Of a stretch of DNA of 9,004 nt, positions 6,801 through 9,004 are shown one piece after another. The stretch spans positions 1-9,004 of the forward strand of contig SXXZ01000035.1 of NCBI GenBank assembly GCA_005789375.1. The letters run 5' to 3'. Source of the DNA: Verrucomicrobiales bacterium. Lineage in GTDB: Bacteria > Verrucomicrobiota > Verrucomicrobiae > Limisphaerales > UBA9464. The position numbers and the translations under genes were made by a program. The notes below the pieces were generated by a model that worked only from the letters and a program-made list of their open reading frames with translations, ran no database searches and was not told where the DNA came from. The stretch's first letter is position 1. Every line of letters begins with the position of its first letter.

Positions 6801-8922
6801 TGGTGAGTTCGCCAGCGAAACCCGCCAACTCCACGATCGCCCCGTCGGCGCGCGTCAGGCGCACCCCGCTGTCGAGGGCACGCGGCAGGCTGGGTTGCCC
6901 CCACCCCGCGTAGTTCATCACCGAGCGGAAATCCGGATTATAAAGGTCGGACGAGGGACGAGCGCTGTTAATCACCAACGCCTTGTAGGCCGCCGCTGCG
7001 ATGTGCCTCGGCAGGTTGAGGCCGGGCCGTTGCCAGAATTCCTGGATCTGGGCGAGCATGCCGGAAACAGCCGGGGCCGCCATACTGGTGCCAGACAGAA
7101 ACCGATACCACGGGGCCACCGGGCGGTTGAGGTCGTCGAACAGGGAGTACTGCACCGAATTGGTGTCGTATTCGTCTGCTAGTTTCCACTGAGCCGAGCG
7201 CGCTGAGAGAATTTGAGTACCAGGCGCAACCACGTCGGGCTTGAAGCGGCCGTAACTGCCTTCGATGCCGATGCCCACATTGCCGCGGCTAGAGAAATTG
7301 GCCACCTCGGTGTCGGTGTCGGTGCTGGCGCGGAGCACCAAGTTGGTGGTGAGTTCGGCATTGGTGCTCGGTTCACGAAATTGCTTACCGCCGGCCCAGA
7401 TCACACGGCCTTCATCGTCGGTCACCACCGCGTTGGTGAGGTTGCGCTTGGTTTCGAGCGCACCCACGGTGATGACGTTCTTAGCATTGCCCGGTGCGGT
7501 CACCGACCCGCGCAAACCGCCGACACCATTGTTGCCGCCTTGCCCGGAGTTGCCGGCGGCGAAGACGAAGAGCACCGGTTGCTCACCCGAGATTTCGGGC
7601 AAGGCATCCCGCGAGGCGGCATCGTAACTGGCCGAAATAGAGTTGTACTCGTAAGCGCCCCGATAGCCCCAACTGTTGTTGGAGATAAGGGCATTGGTCA
7701 TGGCGGCCTGCTCCTGCAAGAAGGCATCCGAGATGGTTGGGCCAGTCTGGAGGTCGATGGGCAGGATGAAGAGCTTGGCGTTGGGGGCGTGGCCGCGGAA
7801 CTGAGCATTGGTCACCGAACCTTGGGCCGGCCCTTGGATTTCGCGCGAACGAACGCCGCTGCCGGCGATGGTCCCGGCCACGTGGGTCCCGTGGCCGTCG
7901 CGGTCGATCAGGAGGTTGGTCTGGGATCCGACCGTGGAGACGCGGTTGGTGGTGAGGTCGGGGTGAGTCCAGTCGATGCCCGAGTCGTTAACGTTAATCA
8001 CCACGTTGCTGCCGGTCAGTCCCCGGTAGGACGCCGTGTTGGTAATATCCGTGGCGCTCCCGAGCAAGTAGGCCGAGCGATCATTGAGCAGTTCGCGGCG
8101 GTGGGCCTTTTCGATCAAATGCACCTCGGGCGATTGAGCCAGCGCGAGGAGCGCGTCGGGCGGTACATCGACCGTGACCAGCGTGCCGAACGGGCTGCGC
8201 TGACGAGTGACCTCGCGGACCCCGAGCGACTCCAAGCGCGGGAAGGCATCGGGATCGGTCAGGGAGAGCATGAGTCGATCGCCCGCCTCCAGCGGCCGAC
8301 CGTCGATAACTTGAGTGAGCAGTTCTGGTTCGAGTTTGAAGGCGGGATGCCAGGGCGAGACCGAAGCGATGTCGGCGTCCAGGGCCAAGCGCTCGACCGA
8401 CTCGTCGGAACCCTTTACCAAGAAGGCATTGACCGGCAAATACGAGACGACTTGCAACTGCTGCTCTTCCAATCGACGACGGGACTCCGCGTCGGGCTCG
8501 TGAGCGAATTGGACGATGTGGAAACCGGGTTCTGGGCCCGCCACCAGCGACTCGGGCAACGGCAGCGGTTCGCCCGTGCGAGTATCGATGAGGGCATTGC
8601 GCAGCACCAACGCGCGCGGATCGTTCCGCAACTGATCCACCGTCTTGGTGGTGTTGCGGGTGCGCCAGGGAAATTCAGTGTCTTGTGGCGCCGGTTGCTG
8701 GCCGGCATCGAGCGCGCGAACGCGCAGGCGCTTGGCGGCCACATGGGCCGAGACGGCCAATGAGCGACCGAAGGCCGAGGCCACCGCAGGGCCGGCGGAC
8801 GGCGCGGTGAGCCCAGAAGCCGAAGAAGCGGGGTCCACGGCGGGTGGCTGTACCCAGCGGTACAGCCCCAGGGAACCCACCGCCAAGGCGATGGCAATAA
8901 TCAGGCTTCGAAACGGGCGCAT
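637..8922 (-). CDS. Giant secreted KP-43-like subtilase (peptidase S8) with multidomain tail
   Basis: A 2761-residue serine endoprotease, expected to act outside the cytoplasm. The N-terminus (MRPFRS, then a hydrophobic run at residues 7-20) is a signal peptide or anchor without a lipobox Cys. Domains by residue: doubled propeptide 133-275; S8 catalytic 281-683 (Asp313, His344, Asn458, Ser613); KP-43-type beta-barrel 685-856; PPC-like 883-1040; P-domain 1060-1197; two-Cys module 1200-1310; split second P-domain 1318-1852; four PPC-like repeats 1856-2314; four Ig-like repeats 2315-2683; C-terminal module 2686-2761. The ATG at 8922 is chosen because it gives the export signal, the next Met is residue 218, and the nearest upstream in-frame codons include no start codon. 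No Shine-Dalgarno is seen; the 22-nt gap to the upstream gene tail suggests shared transcription. Classic family members such as KP-43 are several-fold shorter. There is no LPXTG and no C-terminal membrane segment. Protease assignment is firm; the substrate is unknown. Confidence 0.96.
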   Translation of the reverse strand: MRPFRSLIIAIALAVGSLGLYRWVQPPAVDPASSASGLTAPSAGPAVASAFGRSLAVSAHVAAKRLRVRALDAGQQPAPQDTEFPWRTRNTTKTVDQLRNDPRALVLRNALIDTRTGEPLPLPESLVAGPEPGFHIVQFAHEPDAESRRRLEEQQLQVVSYLPVNAFLVKGSDESVERLALDADIASVSPWHPAFKLEPELLTQVIDGRPLEAGDRLMLSLTDPDAFPRLESLGVREVTRQRSPFGTLVTVDVPPDALLALAQSPEVHLIEKAHRRELLNDRSAYLLGSATDITNTASYRGLTGSNVVINVNDSGIDWTHPDLTTNRVSTVGSQTNLLIDRDGHGTHVAGTIAGSGVRSREIQGPAQGSVTNAQFRGHAPNAKLFILPIDLQTGPTISDAFLQEQAAMTNALISNNSWGYRGAYEYNSISASYDAASRDALPEISGEQPVLFVFAAGNSGQGGNNGVGGLRGSVTAPGNAKNVITVGALETKRNLTNAVVTDDEGRVIWAGGKQFREPSTNAELTTNLVLRASTDTDTEVANFSSRGNVGIGIEGSYGRFKPDVVAPGTQILSARSAQWKLADEYDTNSVQYSLFDDLNRPVAPWYRFLSGTSMAAPAVSGMLAQIQEFWQRPGLNLPRHIAAAAYKALVINSARPSSDLYNPDFRSVMNYAGWGQPSLPRALDSGVRLTRADGAIVELAGFAGELTTGASQSLRLKLTTNEVSATGAFHFTLVWTDPPGNPAAGLKLVNDLDLIVSNTVTGEVFVGNDMARAGYTTGRVGTNAFEVVEVGVTNSIFDSVNNVERVVLEPPLASEYIIQVVARRVNVNALASREVQNLQNRTNIVQDFVVALSSDAATADTIVATAEYVSGSSGGFGPIQPPAVSVVATNGIPVSASRVGAQSPLVGGAVGQIAQWHFFVFTNLFNPEAAAATGLTNGQYVEFVISSAANLARPRGPGGSGIRLRDRVLGPDLDLYMSTDPGLTNLQASALASAYRSTQQGFEERIEITNAPANGEVYYIGVKAEDQQGGEFELVIRSSDQPFHLQGANGYSLLMTPIGGGRSIPDGSPDAPGVVRYFGTGPSGITRNVTFIQSLGHDNFFDLQGTLLHAGYGVTINNRRSIRDYGTGLTQASGPVMGLYDDIPGLRFPGGQPSDGPSTTLLDFAGLGSMGSWNYLLQDDVLGNSGTLNSVQLQVQPQLLPAFEERVFENVCVPPRGYDFRLRIVPPDASRLIIEVTNMVPANLPLEVYIRREAFPDPDNLEANDRVATLLGPGIISISVRDVPALQAGTYFVLFHNPSGVELCFDVAIYGERNLSSKFTRTIEGGSASLADVARTVTSVQVDDARPVSDVQVGVRVEHARVSDLALRLVTPGGASALLFENRGLTTTNGLGGVLVTSNYQHVAMSLDRAGGVARIYFNGEVVAEQLVRLSASNSPTSFHLGALGSANLPGSPIQLDDFGLWRRSIRETEIRQIYEQGTFGRAKATNLASAGLAALWPMDRFGLDTIAGQTISSVGTTVAGQMNFGMRQAGTGTGAISTDSRIREIGNLPGITLEGWIKPVSGNERLVVGGWYDAAKKRTGPVLLIGQSAPWGNGPGSLSAVFQDEAGKPVMLSTRAGVFPSGAVITNRAYAIFGDSTNGVYTPIKFAQPPYLSRIVPQVLYSNDWETVTIGDFASGTNSLEGWIVMTNRVSILVGGREGQVLDLRNAAVERQFDLNIGQAYRLAFTSRKSPAAKTAVNAQVWVDGGFNLRVDSTPDWVTNTTSFVAKSSRTAIGFVATSPPTSATNFPSGLEIGQVWLDQDGAPLVYQPEEPLRPLMGQPGTGLWKLQTTDARGGEAGLLLDWQLRFTFMPTNPPTFRLTNGIAFTTNIVGEDIRYFLVDVPLEAERATNTLINLSGGLLSMLYSASGLPDPTESDTMTLVSGLPAGRFSASTLDINLPPLLPRGQRYYLAVRGAGGTSSNEFSIQADFGVRITPLTNRVAIRVTNTAPILQEYYSYQVPASNVLGVTFTVSGATGDVDLYAIRAPKLPGVGQFDYASATPGTTNETLVIHLDSQPVPLAPGLWYLAVTNTSGIPGTSYTISAIEQRGRIQELKPGQSITASHPGTDEDFYYVTLPTDTSALRVRTRGATEDLVLSSRSRLPVPTATNFEYQSDKANSGDEDLLVTTNSTPVALAGGRWYFSVTSVDGLPTPYTISAELRLRDAVFQTLTNEIWFEAVATNGPVDLEFIYRNPGDVSAITFELDQLTGEADMTVSPDEPLPLSPVSFANTQPGTLSERVTVLAGRDLPSLGRDWYLRVRLPSTGVRFRIRASLNRPPVWTPVATRRVTEGLRLTFNLKATDPDPIPQPITYGLVEGPVGLTVSTNGVVTWIPSEAQGPSTNLVVVFASDGAISSTLQFVIIVAERNQPPVWTNPGTRRVIEGLLLTYALKASDADLPVQTLSYTLVSGPEGLTVDTNGVMNWQPTEAQGPSTNRVTVSVSDGVVSVPQEFDVVVLESNRLPVWVTFVTTRRVSEGSPLTFTVQATDSDLPAQKLIYRLVNGPTGLVVTTNGVVSWTPTEAQGPSTNRVRIGVTDGVANISQEFDIIVVERNQPPVWTNPGTRRVTEGLQLTFTLKATDPDLPVQTLRYTLEQGPTGLKVATNGVLSWKPTEVQGPSTNRVTVRVSDGVVSVTQDFNIVVIDSPAGAAKLTLVQSSGGDFELHFVGPFGAQYILEQSVSANGPWLPVPTVQKPLTTTGATTVLKVALPATASTSFYRFVKP
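874..1980 (-). repeat. Four tandem 92-residue Ig/cadherin-like repeats
   Basis: Residues 2315-2683 are four units of 92, 92, 93 and 92 residues (bases 1705-1980, 1429-1704, 1150-1428, 874-1149). Each begins N-[R/Q]-x-PVW, has TRRV-x-EG, then L-x-ATD or similar, GP-x-GL, TNGV, the near-invariant E-[A/V]-QGPSTN, and a final DG-x-x-x beta strand pair. This is the putative-Ig/cadherin-like (He_PIG, CADG-like) pattern seen in bacterial surface proteins, usually a spacer or adhesive stalk that often binds calcium. Units two and four are the most alike, including a 41-base stretch with one mismatch at 1115-1155 and 1670-1710. Confidence 0.88.
1981..3357 (-). repeat. Four tandem PPC-like beta-sandwich repeats
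   Basis: Residues 1856-2314 divide into four divergent units of about 110-117 residues (roughly 1856-1972, 1973-2086, 2087-2202, 2203-2314). Each has a mid-unit strand such as GDVDLYAI, an 'LP' or 'LSP' turn, then a closing [R/L/D]-[W/Y]-Y-[L/F]-x-V strand: RYYLAVRG, LWYLAVTN, RWYFSVTS, DWYLRVRL. This fits PPC-type domains arranged as a stalk. Unit boundaries are approximate and DNA-level similarity is low, so the duplication is old. Confidence 0.6.
3367..4971 (-). other. Second P-domain apparently split by LamG-like and DUF642-like sequence
   Basis: Residues 1318-1392 resemble the first half of a P-domain (PVSDVQVGVRVEHARVSDLA, then LRLVTPGG and LLFENRG). Residues 1806-1852 resemble the second half (PEEPLRPLMGQPGTGLWKL, then DWQLRF). 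Between them are about 410 residues. A LamG C-terminal half comes first (1396-1480: QHVAMSLDRAGGVARIYFNG, then LDDFGLWRRSIRETEIRQIY). A LamG N-terminal half follows (1488-1625: LAALWPMD, then ITLEGWIKPV). Last is a region resembling a DUF642 or galactose-binding-like domain (about 1660-1800: GWIVMTNRVSILVGG, then RQFDLNIGQAYRLAF). LamG and DUF642-like folds commonly bind glycans. The half-domain calls are by motif; the LamG order is inverted relative to a normal domain. Confidence 0.5.
4993..5325 (-). other. Beta-sandwich module with the protein's only two cysteines
   Basis: Residues 1200-1310 look like another PPC-type beta-sandwich (strands FRLRIVP, RLIIEVTN, PLEVYIRR, TYFVLFHNPSG, FDVAIY). 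It contains Cys1212 (bases 5287-5289) and Cys1304 (5011-5013); I find no other Cys in the 2761 residues. They lie near the start and end of the same module, so a disulfide closing the domain is a reasonable inference. Confidence 0.5.
5332..6276 (-). other. PPC-like domain followed by a complete P-domain
   Basis: Residues 883-1040 resemble a bacterial pre-peptidase C-terminal (PPC) domain, with PDLDLYMSTD at 971-980 and a closing EVYYIGVKAED strand. Residues 1060-1197 resemble a proprotein-convertase P-domain (P/homo B): it opens with SIPDGSPDAPG, contains DLQGTLLHAGYGVTI, and closes with GSWNYLLQDDVLGNSGTLNS. In other secreted bacterial proteases such modules assist folding, stability or substrate binding. 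PPC domains are often cut off during maturation, so one this close to the catalytic core could be a processing region. Family calls rest on motifs alone. Confidence 0.6.
6355..8082 (-). other. S8 catalytic domain plus KP-43-type C-terminal beta-barrel
   Basis: Residues 281-683 form the subtilisin fold. Catalytic Asp313 sits in VNDSGID (bases 7984-7986), His344 in DGHGTHVAG (7891-7893), the oxyanion Asn458 in FAAGNSG, and nucleophile Ser613 in SGTSMAAP (7084-7086). The domain ends at YAGWGQPSLPRAL, the usual closing helix. Residues 685-856 match the small beta-barrel that follows the catalytic domain in KP-43-type alkaline proteases: VWTDPPG (734-740), LVNDLDLIV (748-756), then VFVGND and a final strand ending DFVVALSS. 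That barrel binds calcium and stabilises KP-43. All catalytic residues are present, so the enzyme should be active. Confidence 0.92.
8098..8526 (-). repeat. Doubled inhibitor-type propeptide of the protease
   Basis: Residues 133-275 precede the catalytic domain and look like two tandem copies of an I9-like beta-alpha-beta unit, which in S8 proteases acts as folding chaperone and inhibitor. Copy one (about 134-196) runs from FHIVQF through LEEQQLQVVSYLP, AFLVKG and ADIASVSPWHPAFKL. Copy two (about 214-276) runs from GDRLMLSL through LESLGVREV, TLVTVDVP and PEVHLIEKAHR. Both share the order strand, helix, 'L-x-V' turn, strand, helix, strand. The copies are divergent and were recognised by pattern, not alignment score. 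The mature enzyme probably begins near residues 280-281 (LLN/DRSAY), judged by similarity to the mature KP-43 start. Confidence 0.6.
8833..8922 (-). other. Signal peptide or N-terminal signal anchor of the protease
   Basis: Residues 1-30 show two Arg near the start, a hydrophobic run LIIAIALAVGSLGL at residues 7-20, then a Pro/Ala-rich stretch. This fits Sec-dependent export. No Cys follows, so it is not a lipoprotein signal. A cleavage site is not clear (possibly near QPPA, residues 25-28), so an uncleaved anchor before propeptide processing is possible. Confidence 0.75.
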
Positions 8923-8944
8923 GACGAAAACGGGATAACGGCGT

Positions 8945-9004
8945 TCAGTCCGTGGTCAGCACACGGTGGTCTTCCACCACCGAGCGCAGGGTTTGGGTGA
9001 CCGG
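8945..9004 (-). CDS. C-terminal tail of an unidentified upstream gene (partial)
   Basis: Reading the minus strand from the window edge, one frame gives 19 codons (PVTQTLRSVVEDHRVLTTD) ending in TGA at 8945-8947. The composition looks like real protein (an amphipathic LRSVVEDHRVL segment) and it lies in the same direction as the protease, 22 nt before its ATG. That spacing suggests a shared transcript. The fragment is too short to name, and chance coding is possible. Confidence 0.5.
   Translation of the reverse strand, partial: PVTQTLRSVVEDHRVLTTD

Noticed and set aside
637..8043. Frequent plus-strand GTTGGT words as a possible DNA uptake or recombination signal
   Set aside because: They are the complement of Thr-Asn codon pairs. 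Variation to ATTGGT and GTTCGT at equivalent positions shows the dipeptide is kept and not the DNA word.
7213..8763. 516-codon open frame on the plus strand
   Set aside because: It is antisense to the catalytic domain and propeptide, whose motifs prove the minus-strand frame. The plus-strand product shows no recognisable family.

Overview
The window is G+C-rich bacterial DNA dominated by one giant gene. On the minus strand (637..8922) lies an exported subtilisin-family (S8) serine protease of 2761 residues with a long modular tail. The plus strand starts with the 3' part of an mtnA-type gene (ends at 470). At the far right edge, the last 19 codons of what looks like another minus-strand gene end 22 nt before the protease start. 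I see no tRNA, rRNA, mobile element or CRISPR array.

Organism: most likely Verrucomicrobiota, perhaps a Pedosphaera/Limisphaerales relative. This is an inference from three things. The exported protein has many Thr-Asn dipeptides (about 49 by hand count). Its C-terminal module runs Y-x-LE-x-S ... GPW ... FYR. Its mix of P-domain, LamG, PPC-like and Ig-like modules is one I associate with that phylum. No Shine-Dalgarno sequence is obvious before the protease. Planctomycetes or Lentisphaerae are not excluded.

Layout: 1-470 holds the C-terminal ~155 residues of MtnA, an eIF2B-like sugar-phosphate isomerase of methylthioribose or deoxyribose salvage. 471-636 is a convergent intergenic gap with two hairpins, one suited to end each transcript. 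637-8922 is the protease. From its N-terminus it has a signal peptide or anchor, a doubled inhibitor-type propeptide, a KP-43-like S8 catalytic domain with an intact Asp/His/Asn/Ser set, a KP-43-type beta-barrel, a PPC-like domain, a P-domain, and a module holding the protein's only two cysteines. Next come a second P-domain that appears split by about 400 residues of LamG-like and carbohydrate-binding-like sequence, four PPC-like repeats, four 92-residue Ig/cadherin-like repeats, and the C-terminal module. 8945-9004 is the upstream gene tail.

Functional reading: the protease is probably secreted or surface-displayed, made as a zymogen, with the tail binding protein or glycan substrate, the cell surface, or both. 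MtnA is convergent and shows no functional link. I see no new multi-gene system. The unusual material is the internal architecture of the giant protein.
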